From positions 1 through 43,977 of the IMG/VR virus record IMGVR_UViG_3300042113_000186: a DNA stretch of 43,977 nt. The stretch is one strand, 5' to 3'. Positions 33,146 to 43,454 of the stretch are shown here, piece by piece; the stretch's first letter is position 1, and each line of letters opens with the position of its first letter. The translations under genes and the position numbers were made by a program. The notes beneath the pieces were generated by a model. The model saw nothing but the letters and a program-made list of their open reading frames with translations. It ran no database searches and had not been told where the DNA came from. The stretch comes from a virus.

Positions 33146-33361
33146 ATGAAATTTGTTAAAGTGAAAGATCATCCTAATTTAAAAAGGGATATTCATACAC
33201 AAGCAGTAATTAACACATCTAATTCTGAATACGAAGAATATAAAAAAATACAAGAGAATGCAAGTCTTCGTTCAAGAATAATAGAGAATGAAATAAATAG
33301 TCTTAAGAATGATATATCAGAAATTAAGAATATTTTAAAACAAATAGTACAAGGAAAATAA
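33146..33361 (+). CDS. Small virion-associated coiled-coil protein, 71 aa
   Basis: The N-terminus has the pattern M-K-F-V-K-V-x-D-H-x-N-L-x-R-D-x-x-T-x-A-V-I-N, which I recall from small proteins that follow the giant baseplate gene in cyanophages. The C-terminal 40 residues form a heptad-like helix (I-I-E-N-E-I-N-S-L-K-N-D-I-S-E-I-K-N-I-L). Probably a small structural connector. It starts four bases after the giant gene. Confidence 0.7.
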   Translation: MKFVKVKDHPNLKRDIHTQAVINTSNSEYEEYKKIQENASLRSRIIENEINSLKNDISEIKNILKQIVQGK

Positions 33362-33364
33362 ACA

Positions 33365-33574
33365 ATGGCAAAACAAGCAGTTGTAAATACTGTATCTCAG
33401 GCGAATACGTTCGATCAATGGCGTGTTCAGACGAATGAAGTAATTACAAAAACTAATAACCAAGAAGATTACATTGGTGATTTAGCATTACTTGATAATG
33501 CACAACCAGATTTAGTTTCTGGTATAAATGAAGCACGTGGATTTTCTTTGGCTATAACAATCGCACTAGGATAA
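33365..33574 (+). CDS. Small virion/fibre-type protein, 69 aa
   Basis: The product starts with a polar stretch and F-D-Q-W-R-x-x-T-N-E-V-I, as in short modules of marine phage fibre clusters, and ends in S-L-A-I-T-I-A-L-G. The protein at 35860 ends very similarly (S-M-A-M-S-I-A-L-G-G). Position between the giant wedge protein and the fibres suggests a structural role. Confidence 0.65.
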   Translation: MAKQAVVNTVSQANTFDQWRVQTNEVITKTNNQEDYIGDLALLDNAQPDLVSGINEARGFSLAITIALG

Positions 33575-33578
33575 TAGA

Positions 33579-33902
33579 ATGGCAAATGTATTTACAAATG
33601 GTCTAGCAAGAGACGTAGGAACATCTCCTGTTAATATTTATACAGTACCTGCGAATAAAAAAAGTATCGTAATTGAACTAGATGTATGCAATAAAATAAA
33701 TGCAGCTATTCAAGTTGATGCTTATATAACTTCATCAGGTTCAGATTTTTATCTTGTTAAAAATGCGCCAGTTCCAGCAGGTGGAACTTTGCAGCTTATA
33801 TCAGGACAAAAAATAGTATTAAAAGCAAACGAAGTTTTAAAAGTAGTTTCAAACACAGCTACATCAGTTGATGTTGTGGCAAGTGTTTTAGAAGACGTAT
33901 AA
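33579..33902 (+). CDS. Small beta-sandwich virion protein, 107 aa
   Basis: The sequence has the alternating hydrophobic pattern of a beta-sandwich with P-A-N-K-K-S-I-V-I-E-L-D, P-V-P-A-G-G-T-L and I-V-L-K-A-N-E-V-L-K-V as turns and strands, a build used by small decoration or fibre-base proteins in marine phages. No enzyme motif. Likely structural because of its neighbours. Confidence 0.65.
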   Translation: MANVFTNGLARDVGTSPVNIYTVPANKKSIVIELDVCNKINAAIQVDAYITSSGSDFYLVKNAPVPAGGTLQLISGQKIVLKANEVLKVVSNTATSVDVVASVLEDV

Positions 33903-33919
33903 TAAACTAAGAAATAAAA

Positions 33920-35836
33920 ATGGCTTATATTGGTTCATCAGCAGTATCACCACTTACAACTCAAATTCGTCCAAGAGATGAATTTGTTGGAAATGGTACA
34001 CAGAGAGAATATGTTCTTTCACAGGAAATTCCTGGAGGATTTGAAAGTAATGTTCTTGCTTTTGTTGACAACGTTCCTCAAGAACCAATCAGTGCTTATA
34101 CTATTAAAGATATTCAAAGATTAACTCTTTCAAATGCTAGTACAAATAGTGTTAAAAATGTTACAATTGCAAAACCAACTGGAAGTATATACACAGGGGT
34201 TGTAGATTATTCTTTATCTGGAAATGTATATCAATCAGTGAATGCATTATTAAATGGAACTGGTGCATTTACAGGAAGATCTGCAAACACCTTTAGATTA
34301 GAACAACGTTTAATTTCAAATAATAATTTAATTGCTTCTATCACTTTAAATAAAACAGATTCACTTACTCAACCAAATCCTTTTGTTGGTATAACTGTAT
34401 CTGGTACATTTTTAAATAATACAATAAATGAATATGTAATAATTTATGATGTCACTGCAAATGATTATTTGGCTTTCACACCAAGTGGATTAACTCCGAG
34501 AGCGAATACTGGAGCAATATTATCAGATGACAAATATTTTACAGTATTTTCTCATTCTACTGAAATAGAAGCACCTAAAATTTCTGATCTAATAACACAA
34601 GCTGGTTCAAATGCAACTGGAATAGTTGCAAATGCTACATCAAGTTATATAGATGTAATTCAAACCTCTACTGCAAATTTTGTCACAGTAGGAAATGGTG
34701 GACAATCTATTTCTTATAAAGAACCAAAATCAGTAAATTATTTAAATGATACAATCACATATGAAAACGTTATAGCTGGAACATTTTCTATAACTGCAGC
34801 TTCAACTTTAAAATTTAAAGCACTACAATTTACAGGATACCCAAAACAAGGACAAAAAATTATAATTAATCACTTAGGTGGAAGTAATTATCAAATAAAT
34901 CCTACAGCTGGAAGTGTCACAGATTTAGCTCTATCCGACAACTTAAAAACTTTTACAGTTGATAAATTTACAGCTACACAAAATCAACAAACATTTGTAT
35001 TATCGAAAGTTCCTGTAAGTGTTCAGAGTATTTTAGTGACTCTGAATGGAGTAGTACAAACTGATACAACAGGATATACTTTACAAAATGGGAACGAATT
35101 AGTCACCCAATCTCCATTAAATGCTGGAGTAAATGTGAACGTGCTTCATTTAGGATTTAGCACAGTTTCAAGAAATTCTTTCACAGATGGTTCTATAACT
35201 GCATCTGCTCTTCAAGATTTAACAATAACTGGAACTAAGATAGCTAATTCAACTATTACCAGCTCTAAACTTGCTGCAGGTACAGCGATTGCAAATATTG
35301 GATACACTCCACATAATCCAACATCAAACAGTCTTCAATCATATGCTGCAGCAGTCAGTTTTAATGGTGTAATTAATACAAATGGAAACATTGTATTTCC
35401 TGGATCAGCAAATCCAAGTGTAGACGCAAATACACTTGATGAGTATAGAGAGGGTGACTTTTCACCTACAATTGTTCCAGCTACAATCGGTGCAACTCCT
35501 ATACAGTTATCTACAACAGCAGGGAAATTTATTAAAATTGGAAGATTAGTTCGTATAAGTGTTCGTATGGTTATATCTTCATTAGGAGTAGGAAATTCTG
35601 GTTCTATTAAGATTGGTAGCTTACCATTTCTAATAAATAATAGTGGTAATATAATAGATGAATATTCAACTATTTTAACTACAAATACCACTGGTATGAC
35701 AAATCCATATGTTATTACTATACCAAATACACTAACGTTGCAAATTACTACTGATGGTTCAACAAATGCAACAGTTGCGAATTTAACAGCTACAAGTACA
35801 TTATTGGTTAATTTAACATACATAGCAAACGTATAA
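33920..35836 (+). CDS. Tail fibre protein, 638 aa
   Basis: The N-terminus (M-A-Y-I-G-S-S-A-V-S-P-L, then G-N-G-T-Q-R-E-Y-V-L-S) and a second copy near 345-420 resemble the T7 gp17-type fibre anchor module that also occurs in the protein at 42391. The I-T-A-S-A-L-Q-D-L-T-I-T-G-T-K-I-A segment near 430 is a typical fibre-shaft linker. The C-terminus is beta-rich and would be the variable, receptor-facing part. It is the first large fibre gene of the cluster. Confidence 0.72.
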   Translation: MAYIGSSAVSPLTTQIRPRDEFVGNGTQREYVLSQEIPGGFESNVLAFVDNVPQEPISAYTIKDIQRLTLSNASTNSVKNVTIAKPTGSIYTGVVDYSLSGNVYQSVNALLNGTGAFTGRSANTFRLEQRLISNNNLIASITLNKTDSLTQPNPFVGITVSGTFLNNTINEYVIIYDVTANDYLAFTPSGLTPRANTGAILSDDKYFTVFSHSTEIEAPKISDLITQAGSNATGIVANATSSYIDVIQTSTANFVTVGNGGQSISYKEPKSVNYLNDTITYENVIAGTFSITAASTLKFKALQFTGYPKQGQKIIINHLGGSNYQINPTAGSVTDLALSDNLKTFTVDKFTATQNQQTFVLSKVPVSVQSILVTLNGVVQTDTTGYTLQNGNELVTQSPLNAGVNVNVLHLGFSTVSRNSFTDGSITASALQDLTITGTKIANSTITSSKLAAGTAIANIGYTPHNPTSNSLQSYAAAVSFNGVINTNGNIVFPGSANPSVDANTLDEYREGDFSPTIVPATIGATPIQLSTTAGKFIKIGRLVRISVRMVISSLGVGNSGSIKIGSLPFLINNSGNIIDEYSTILTTNTTGMTNPYVITIPNTLTLQITTDGSTNATVANLTATSTLLVNLTYIANV

Positions 35837-35859
35837 AAATACTAAATAAGGGAAGTAAA

Positions 35860-36090
35860 ATGCCTATTAGCAAAATTCTTTCGAACTCGATTCAAGACGA
35901 CCTTAAATTTAAAGGAAAAGGCACAGGCTTGGTAGCAGATACAAGCAGTAATCGTTCGAACAGTCCTTCTACAGGAGATATGAGATTTAATACCACTGTG
36001 GGCAAATACGAACTTTATAATGGAGCAAAGTGGCAAACAATTGATCCGAGTGAAATTTCAATGGCAATGTCAATTGCTCTTGGTGGATAA
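35860..36090 (+). CDS. Small fibre-type protein, 76 aa
   Basis: The product carries the common fibre motif R-S-N-S-P-S-T-G-D-M-R-F-N-T-T-V-G-K-Y-E-L-Y-N-G-A-K-W and ends with S-M-A-M-S-I-A-L-G-G, close to the end of the protein at 33365. GGGAAG precedes the ATG and an ACTAAATAAG box lies a little further up, a possible variant late promoter. Codons are richer in CGA and TCG than the flanking fibre genes. Confidence 0.65.
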   Translation: MPISKILSNSIQDDLKFKGKGTGLVADTSSNRSNSPSTGDMRFNTTVGKYELYNGAKWQTIDPSEISMAMSIALGG

Positions 36091-36107
36091 CTAACTATTT
36101 TTATATT

Positions 36108-36767
36108 ATGAGATTTAAGTCCAGTGATGAATGGGATTGGGAAATAGTTTTTTCTAATCGTAAAGATAATTTAGTCCTTCAAAAAGCAACAGGCTTAAAG
36201 GATAAAGAAGGATGGATTGGTATTCCAAATGTAGAACTGTGTACTCTTACAGTTTTAAAAGAAGGATTAGTTTCAATTCGTGATTGGGATACAAAACAAG
36301 ATTTAGGAGTAATGGGTCCAAATTTTAGATTCCATTATTCTAATATTATGAAAGGATATGGTAATCGAAAAGATTATTTCGGTAATACACTTCCTTCAGA
36401 TGAAGAAATACTCAAAACAGCGAGTAAAACTCATGTAAGATTAAAGACTGTATCTGAAAAAAGCATATTTTATTGTGTTTCAGATCCACTCGATAAAGTA
36501 ATATGGGATGGTTATTCAAATATATTGAATAATACACCAGAAATTTTTAAAATAAACAAAAATACATCTTTTTATAGATTTATCTCATTAGATGATAATA
36601 TAAATATAGATGGTAAAACAATTGAAAAATATCGTCCTATTGGTTTGGACATCTATGATAAGAATATAACCTTTACTGGAAAAGGTATGTACTTAATTAT
36701 AGCACCTATTGGTATATACAATAAGAGTGATAATTTAAACCCACGATATGTAATAACTGATAATTAA
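36108..36767 (+). CDS. Hypothetical protein in the fibre cluster, 219 aa
   Basis: Unlike its neighbours this protein is not repetitive. It is rich in Asp, Lys, Trp and Tyr, with beta-type segments throughout and two Cys. It starts with D-E-W-D-W-E-I-V-F-S and holds P-N-V-E-L-C-T-L. A cupin-like or lectin-like beta fold is possible but unproven. It could be a fibre chaperone, an adhesin tip or a decoration. No Shine-Dalgarno is evident. Confidence 0.55.
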   Translation: MRFKSSDEWDWEIVFSNRKDNLVLQKATGLKDKEGWIGIPNVELCTLTVLKEGLVSIRDWDTKQDLGVMGPNFRFHYSNIMKGYGNRKDYFGNTLPSDEEILKTASKTHVRLKTVSEKSIFYCVSDPLDKVIWDGYSNILNNTPEIFKINKNTSFYRFISLDDNINIDGKTIEKYRPIGLDIYDKNITFTGKGMYLIIAPIGIYNKSDNLNPRYVITDN

Positions 36768-36786
36768 ATCCTAAAGGAAACACGCA

Positions 36787-39700
36787 ATGGCAAAAAAACT
36801 CTTCTTAGCATCTGATATTGATGTAGCTCAAAATGCAGTATTACTCGATGGTAATATACCAATCGAAAGACTTTTATTAATCACAAACGTCACAGCTGGC
36901 GCAAATAAAATTGTTTATAACTTTGCAGATAGCACTTTAGGTGCAACTTCATGCGCATACATACCAGCAACAGATCAAACTAGATTAGTTCTTGCTGTAA
37001 ATTTTGCATCTGCAGCTGCTGGTCCTATTACAGTTGACTCTAAATTACAAATTTTTATAGAAGAAGAGTTCTCAAGAATTGGATTCGAAGAAGCCATGAT
37101 CGATCCAGTGAACAAATTACGTGTATCAAATCCAGAAAACTTAATCGATACAGACTTTGAATATGGTTCTCAGTCAACAAAATGGGAAACACTTCAAACA
37201 GTTTTAAATATTCCTACAATCTATTCATCTTCAGGAGATTTAACTCTTGAAGGATTAGTTTCAATTAATACAACAACAAATTCAAAACAAGTAAGATGTG
37301 TATTTACACTTCCTCACAATCAAATAGTAGGAAATGCTATTCAAGTCACAGGTGTTAGCAATATCACTTGCGAAGGAGCATTCTTAGTCACAGGTGTTGT
37401 GAATTCAACAGAATTTTTCTACGAAATAGATCAAACTGCAATTGCAACAGAAAACGTTGCTGGTTCATATACTTCAGTTATTCCTGCTAAATTCTTTGAA
37501 GGATCAAATTTAATTTTAGATTTAAATGCAGTAGATGCATCAGATAATCCAGTTGCTCCTATTCAAACGAATGGTGCATCTCCTTCAACATTAACTATAA
37601 GAACACTAGAACCACATGGTCTTAAAGTTGGAACAAAAGTTTATTTAAGACAAACAATCGGTCCTAAAGAATTAACTATCACAGATCCAACTACAACTGC
37701 TCCAGATGGTCGTCCTTTTATAGATTCATCTCCAACTATTACTGTTGTAAATAACATTGATGGAACTTCTTCTACTGGATCAGCAGATCTTCAATACGAT
37801 CGTCCAGTTGTTACATGGGATTGGCAAACTACTTATAGTAAATATTTACAAACTTCAGATATTAACGCAGCCACAGATGAAATCACTTGGAATAGCCACG
37901 GATTAACTGCGAATGCAGCATTACTTTTTAACGATCCAATTCGTGGTGATGATGTGACTGCTACAACAAATGGTGGAATGACTGATGGAACAGTTTATTA
38001 TGCTTCTATCGTAGATGCAAATACAATTAAACTAGCTACAGATTATGGTACACTTGCAAGTTTTGTAAATCTTACAGCAATATCTACAACAAGAGGATTC
38101 CCTAGACTACAATTAGTTTATAAAGTCGAGGGTAGACAAGATAGTACCAGACACACTGCTTTCTTTACACGAAACGTGACTACAGGTGCTACAGGAAATT
38201 ATGATGTAGGTTATATCAATAATACAAACACAAACTCATTAACTTGGAACTTGCAAAGCATAATGGGAGCATCTCGTGTTCCAACTCGAGGAATAATTAC
38301 TCAATTATATTTTGAAGGTGCAAACACTGCAGGAAGTCCAATTAATATCACTTACATAGCACGTAATTATTTAAACCTTGGTTCTGGTAATATTGGTTAT
38401 TCTCTTGGTGCTAAAGGTGCATCTCCTGGAAATGAATTCCCTAATACAGATGTAACAAGATGTTTTTATGTTTCAGGTGGAAGTTATTTCATAGATATTC
38501 AATATCAATTTGGTGCGATTAACAGAGATAAATTTGGTAATCCTACTTCAAACTATCGTCACATTTATTACATATCAATAGATCACGTACCAACTGCTTT
38601 AAACACATCACATTCAGGAGCAGATTTTGCTGGAGCGACATACGGAAAAGGATTGCGTCCAGGAAATAGAATTATAGGATTCCAAGGTCGAACACCAAAT
38701 GGATCTTCAACAAATGGTTCATCTGATGGTTTCACATTCCAAGCAAATACAAGAAATAATGGAAGATATGGAACTTCAAACCCTCCATACAATTTTCAAG
38801 TAAGCAATACGAATACTCTTGGAGGTTTTGATATTAATTATCCAGAAAGTGGAACTTCAAGTTATGGTAGTTCCTCTGAGATATATTACAGTTTTGTTGA
38901 TGATTTAACTGCTTTAAAAAATACATTTTATGCTCCAAGCCATGGAATTACAAATAATGAGACTTGTACACTTGCAATCACTGGTGCTGGATACTCTACA
39001 ACAAATAGATTTGCATTCGTAAATTCTTCATCAACAGTTGTTCCTTATACTGTTTCTGATATTTCTGTGACTGCAAACGTTGTAAACGCAAACTATTTAA
39101 GATTCACATCTAGAACTACACCATTTACAAATGATATAGCTTCTTTCCCAGCAGCTTTCAGTATCACGAATAACAAAATAAACGTTCTTTATAACACAAT
39201 TTATATTCAAAACCACAAAATATCAGGACAAACAACTGCGACTTATTCAACTGCAGGTACAGCAATTGGTGGATTAACAAGTGGCACAAACTATTCTCTT
39301 CAATTCGTAAACGATTCTCGTTTAATAATTAAATCTGCAAACGCTTCTGGAGCTGGTACTGCTACAACAGCATCTTTTGGAAGTACAAGCACTGCATTAA
39401 ACCAAGCATTTACTGTAAATATCCAAGGACCATTAGGAACAGCACCAACACAATGTACTGTGACAATGATACAACATAGAGGAAGATTATCAACTTCAGC
39501 TCGTTTCTTGAGAACAAGGTTTGCTGATAACATAGTATATAACATTGGTGCAGTAAACGGACAAGATTCAAGCATTTTCCAAAATGAACCAACATGGGTT
39601 CCGAAAGATATTTCATCGTTCTTAACTGGTTCTCCAGTTGGTGTGACTGTGACTGTTTCTCCAACATCAGGTGTAAGCTCTGCTGTTCCAGGAATGTCAA

Positions 39701-42372
39701 ACTGGTGGGAACTTAGACTTGTTGTTTCAGCTACAGTAGGAACAATTCTTCTTACTTCATCAGGTTCAGGTGTTCAAACATTTAATGTTCTTTCTCAAGA
39801 TGGTGCGTATGATGGTATCTATACAATAGCTAGTGTACCAAATTCTGAAACATTTACAGTAAATGCTCCATTTAAAATTCCAGCAAGAACATATAGTTTT
39901 GATTCTCGTTCTGATGCGAGTAGTGGTAATGTCAATTCAACAAATGATACAATCGTTTTAGGAACATTATCGAGTCCTTACAATCCTACAAATTTCTATC
40001 CAGGAGAATTAGTATCATACGTTCCAGGAGGAGGAAACACTGATATAGTTGGAGTCGCAGGAGTAGATAATAATTATCTTTATGCAATCCCTGTATCTGA
40101 GATAGCAATTAGTTTAGCTAACTCTTATGTTTCAGCAATTGGTGGACAAGTTTTACAATTAACACCAACAGCTGGTTCTCAAACTCAAACAATTCAAACA
40201 ACAAACGTTTTGAAAACAACTAAACAATCAGGATCAGTAAGTGGAACATCTGGTGCTAGAACAATTATTGGTTCTGGTACAAGATTCTTAAGTAAATTCA
40301 AAAGATTTGATTCAATTTATATTTACATTGCATCTAGATTTTATGAATTCATTATTGATCGTGTTATTTCTGATACAGAAATGTCGACAGATCCAGGACT
40401 TCCAGGATTCCCATCTACATTTACAACTGTAAACTATTCTACAATTAGTTCTGTAAATTTACGTCCAGATGGTTTCTCTTTACATAAATCGTTTGACGGA
40501 GGTATTGATATAACAGCAGGAACTTCACCAAACAGTAAGATTGTTCGTCAATCACGTAAATATTTTAGATATCAATCTGGTAAAGGTATTCAAAACTCAT
40601 TTGCGATTAACTTCTCGCCTTTGAAAACTTTACAAAAGCTTGAGTATGTAAACATTGGTGGTGGAACTCCAAATGCTATAAGAGCAACATGTCAAGAACC
40701 ACACAATTTAATTGTAGGAAATAGAGTAATTATTGACAAAGCTATTGTGACAACTGGAAATAACGTTTATAACGGAACATTCCCAGTTCATTCAATAGAA
40801 AATATTAATACATTTACATATCTTGTTGGTGCGGTACCACAACAACAAAGTGCTGCAGGATTCCCAGAATATGGTAGAGATTCTTGGTCACAATCATCAA
40901 TTCGTGCAGGTATGTTCGATGATGCAAATGGTTTCTTCTTTGAATATGATGGTCAAACATTATATGTTGTAAGAAGATCTTGTACACTTCAATTATCAGG
41001 AAATGTAGCTGCAACTAAAAACTCTCAAGTTATATCTGGTAATAATACTTCATTCCAATCACAATTAGTTGTTGGAGATCACGTACAGATAAGAGGACAA
41101 ATATATCGTGTTATCTCAATCGACTCTGATTCTCGTATGGTTGTTCAACCTCCTTATCGTGGAATTACAGCTAGTGGAATCAAAGCAACAATTCGTGAAG
41201 ATGTAAGAGTCCCACAATCTCTATGGAATATAGATCCATGTGATGGAACTGGTCCGAATGGATATATTTTTGATATTCATAAAATTCAAATGTGTTATGC
41301 TGACTATTCTTGGTATGGTGCTGGTAAAATAAGATTTGGTACAAAAGACGCCAAAGGTCATATTCATTACCACCATGAATTTGTACACAATAACAAATTA
41401 AATGAGTCATATTTACGTTCAGGAAACTTACCTGCAAGATATGAAATTGAAAACGGAGATGCTCCGACATCAGCTCCTACATTATTCCACTTTGGTACAT
41501 CTGTAATTATGGATGGTACGTTTGATGATGACGATGCTTACTTATTTACAGCACAGTCAAAACCTTTCGTATTTGCACTTGGATTAACACAAACTGTTAC
41601 ATCAACTGCAAACAGTTCATTCAGTGAAATTACATTAAACGCACGTCGTGTGTTTGTGTACTCTTTCCAATGTTCTGAAGCAGATGCGAATAAAGCAATT
41701 GTGGGACAATTAATTAAGGATGCGACTAGTAATATACCAGATGGTACTTATGTTTCTCAGGTTCAAAAAGCTGGAGCAAGTTCACGTATATTTACGTCTT
41801 TCCCAGCAACAACATCAGTTCCAAACAATCCAGAAATAGCAAGTAATACAACCTTTACAATTGGTGAAAACGCATTCGGAAATGGAGCAGTTGACTTAAC
41901 ACGTCCTATTCCTCTTATTTCGATTCGTTTAGCACCTGCAGTTGACTCTGGTATAACTGGTGCAGTAGGTGAAAGAGAAATTATAAATCGTATGCAAATG
42001 AAATTAGACTCAGGTGCTGTCACTACGAATAAATCATTAAACGTGTTTTTTATTCTAAATGGAAACCCATCTAAATTGACTTTTGAAAAAACTCAATCTC
42101 CATCTTTATCTAACGCAATATCTCATGATACAGGTGACATTATTAAAGATGGAACTGTTATTTTCTCATCTCAAGCTTCAGCTGGTACAAATAACTTTGT
42201 GCTTAGTGGGTTAATTGATATGGGTAATTCGATTTTAGGTGGTGACTCAGTTTATCCTAATGGTCCTGATTTATTAACTATTGCGATTCAACCTACGGAT
42301 ACTTCAACGATTACACAAGCTTCACCATTAATCGTGACAGGAAAATTATCTTGGTCTGAATCTCAAGCTTAA
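36787..42372 (+). CDS. Giant fibre/virion protein, 1861 aa
   Basis: The N-terminus (A-K-K-L-F-L-A-S-D-I-D-V, later F-E-E-A-M-I-D-P-V-N-K-L-R-V-S-N-P-E-N-L-I-D-T-D-F-E-Y-G) is one I recall from very long virion proteins of marine T4-like phages. The rest is beta-rich with many Thr, Ser, Asn and Gly. Two copies of the G-S-G-T-x-F module shared with the 2399-aa protein lie at about 1146-1208 and 1400-1472. It is probably a long tail fibre or an outer baseplate arm. AAAGGAAA precedes the start. Confidence 0.72.
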   Translation: MAKKLFLASDIDVAQNAVLLDGNIPIERLLLITNVTAGANKIVYNFADSTLGATSCAYIPATDQTRLVLAVNFASAAAGPITVDSKLQIFIEEEFSRIGFEEAMIDPVNKLRVSNPENLIDTDFEYGSQSTKWETLQTVLNIPTIYSSSGDLTLEGLVSINTTTNSKQVRCVFTLPHNQIVGNAIQVTGVSNITCEGAFLVTGVVNSTEFFYEIDQTAIATENVAGSYTSVIPAKFFEGSNLILDLNAVDASDNPVAPIQTNGASPSTLTIRTLEPHGLKVGTKVYLRQTIGPKELTITDPTTTAPDGRPFIDSSPTITVVNNIDGTSSTGSADLQYDRPVVTWDWQTTYSKYLQTSDINAATDEITWNSHGLTANAALLFNDPIRGDDVTATTNGGMTDGTVYYASIVDANTIKLATDYGTLASFVNLTAISTTRGFPRLQLVYKVEGRQDSTRHTAFFTRNVTTGATGNYDVGYINNTNTNSLTWNLQSIMGASRVPTRGIITQLYFEGANTAGSPINITYIARNYLNLGSGNIGYSLGAKGASPGNEFPNTDVTRCFYVSGGSYFIDIQYQFGAINRDKFGNPTSNYRHIYYISIDHVPTALNTSHSGADFAGATYGKGLRPGNRIIGFQGRTPNGSSTNGSSDGFTFQANTRNNGRYGTSNPPYNFQVSNTNTLGGFDINYPESGTSSYGSSSEIYYSFVDDLTALKNTFYAPSHGITNNETCTLAITGAGYSTTNRFAFVNSSSTVVPYTVSDISVTANVVNANYLRFTSRTTPFTNDIASFPAAFSITNNKINVLYNTIYIQNHKISGQTTATYSTAGTAIGGLTSGTNYSLQFVNDSRLIIKSANASGAGTATTASFGSTSTALNQAFTVNIQGPLGTAPTQCTVTMIQHRGRLSTSARFLRTRFADNIVYNIGAVNGQDSSIFQNEPTWVPKDISSFLTGSPVGVTVTVSPTSGVSSAVPGMSNWWELRLVVSATVGTILLTSSGSGVQTFNVLSQDGAYDGIYTIASVPNSETFTVNAPFKIPARTYSFDSRSDASSGNVNSTNDTIVLGTLSSPYNPTNFYPGELVSYVPGGGNTDIVGVAGVDNNYLYAIPVSEIAISLANSYVSAIGGQVLQLTPTAGSQTQTIQTTNVLKTTKQSGSVSGTSGARTIIGSGTRFLSKFKRFDSIYIYIASRFYEFIIDRVISDTEMSTDPGLPGFPSTFTTVNYSTISSVNLRPDGFSLHKSFDGGIDITAGTSPNSKIVRQSRKYFRYQSGKGIQNSFAINFSPLKTLQKLEYVNIGGGTPNAIRATCQEPHNLIVGNRVIIDKAIVTTGNNVYNGTFPVHSIENINTFTYLVGAVPQQQSAAGFPEYGRDSWSQSSIRAGMFDDANGFFFEYDGQTLYVVRRSCTLQLSGNVAATKNSQVISGNNTSFQSQLVVGDHVQIRGQIYRVISIDSDSRMVVQPPYRGITASGIKATIREDVRVPQSLWNIDPCDGTGPNGYIFDIHKIQMCYADYSWYGAGKIRFGTKDAKGHIHYHHEFVHNNKLNESYLRSGNLPARYEIENGDAPTSAPTLFHFGTSVIMDGTFDDDDAYLFTAQSKPFVFALGLTQTVTSTANSSFSEITLNARRVFVYSFQCSEADANKAIVGQLIKDATSNIPDGTYVSQVQKAGASSRIFTSFPATTSVPNNPEIASNTTFTIGENAFGNGAVDLTRPIPLISIRLAPAVDSGITGAVGEREIINRMQMKLDSGAVTTNKSLNVFFILNGNPSKLTFEKTQSPSLSNAISHDTGDIIKDGTVIFSSQASAGTNNFVLSGLIDMGNSILGGDSVYPNGPDLLTIAIQPTDTSTITQASPLIVTGKLSWSESQA

Positions 42373-42390
42373 AAGGAAAGAAATAATCCT

Positions 42391-43089
42391 ATGGCTTACT
42401 TGGGTAGAGATCCAATACATGGTAATTCTGAAATACAAGTGTTTGCTCCGAATGGAAATTCGACAACATTTGCTTTAGATTTTCCAATAGGTTCAGCAGG
42501 AAGTATTCTTCTAGTTAAGAATGGTTTAATTCAAAAACCAAGTACAGATTACACAATTATAAATGGGGGTAGTGCTATTTCCATAGCAGGTGCTCCCATT
42601 TTAGCAGGTGTTAATTTATTCGCAATTTATCTTTCAACACAATATCTTCAAAACACAATTCCTGATAATTCGATCAGTGCTGATAAACTTTCATCTACAC
42701 TAAGAGGTAAATTTCCTAGTGATGTTGTAGTCCCAGCAGCTGGTTCAACAACACTTACTTATGGTGTTGGTAAATTTTTTATTTTAGGGAATGATCTTAA
42801 TTATAGTTTAACATTACCAGCTTCTCCTTCGATTGGAGATATGTTTTGGTTTAATAGACCAGCAGGATCAACTGTTGGTGCAATTACTGTGACAATCAAT
42901 ACAAATAATCAAAATCTTTCAACAGGACAAGGTACTATAACAGTACAAAATAGTGCTAATGCAACTATTACTATGACAGGGCAATCAGCATTTACGTCAA
43001 ATGATAGAAAAACACGTTGGTTTGTATTTTTAGGAACAGTTGGTGGTACAGATTTCGGTTGGTTTGAGTATAAAATTGATGCTTTTTAG
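42391..43089 (+). CDS. Tail fibre protein with T7-like anchor module, 232 aa
   Basis: The N-terminal about 100 residues (M-A-Y-L-G-R-D-P-I-H-G, N-G-N-S-T-T-F-A-L-D-F-P, L-V-K-N-G-L-I-Q-K-P-S-T-D-Y-T-I) match the fibre anchor module found in the protein at 33920. A linker N-S-I-S-A-D-K-L-S-S follows, then a beta-rich C-terminal domain rich in Thr, Asn and Gly. Likely a short tail fibre or one segment of a longer fibre. AAAGGAAAG lies upstream. Confidence 0.72.
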   Translation: MAYLGRDPIHGNSEIQVFAPNGNSTTFALDFPIGSAGSILLVKNGLIQKPSTDYTIINGGSAISIAGAPILAGVNLFAIYLSTQYLQNTIPDNSISADKLSSTLRGKFPSDVVVPAAGSTTLTYGVGKFFILGNDLNYSLTLPASPSIGDMFWFNRPAGSTVGAITVTINTNNQNLSTGQGTITVQNSANATITMTGQSAFTSNDRKTRWFVFLGTVGGTDFGWFEYKIDAF

Positions 43090-43118
43090 TTTTTAATTTT
43101 AATAAATAGGTATAGAAA

Positions 43119-43454
43119 ATGGCACAAATAACAGATTTTTTTATAGATCAAGGATCAGATTGGTCTGCTATTTTAACATTTAATAATAGTGATGGAACAC
43201 CAAGAGATTTTACAAATTGTACAGTTGGTGGACAAATGCGTAAAGGTTATGGTTCAACGACTTATACTGCTATAAATTGTACATTTCCTGCTCCAGTCAC
43301 AAGTGGAAAAGTTAAACTTGCTTTAACCAATGCAACTTCGTCAGCAATGAAAGCTGGAAGATATGTATATGATGTTGAATTGACTGATTCATTCAATGCA
43401 AAAAGTAGATTAGTTGAAGGAATTATAACAATAACACCAGAGGTCACAAGATAA
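43119..43454 (+). CDS. Small beta-sandwich baseplate/fibre protein, 111 aa
   Basis: The sequence D-W-S-A-I-L-T-F-N-N-S-D-G-T-P-R-D-F-T-N-C-T-V-G-G-Q-M-R-K and A-G-R-Y-V-Y-D-V-E-L resembles the Ig-like N-terminal domain of phage baseplate upper proteins. It is a structural module without catalytic residues. It is followed directly by the next gene. Confidence 0.65.
   Translation: MAQITDFFIDQGSDWSAILTFNNSDGTPRDFTNCTVGGQMRKGYGSTTYTAINCTFPAPVTSGKVKLALTNATSSAMKAGRYVYDVELTDSFNAKSRLVEGIITITPEVTR

Noticed and set aside
36596-36612. TATAAATA inside the 219-aa gene on the plus strand
   Set aside because: It lies within codons for Asn-Ile-Asn-Ile in an AT-rich gene about 180 bases from the next start; likely chance.
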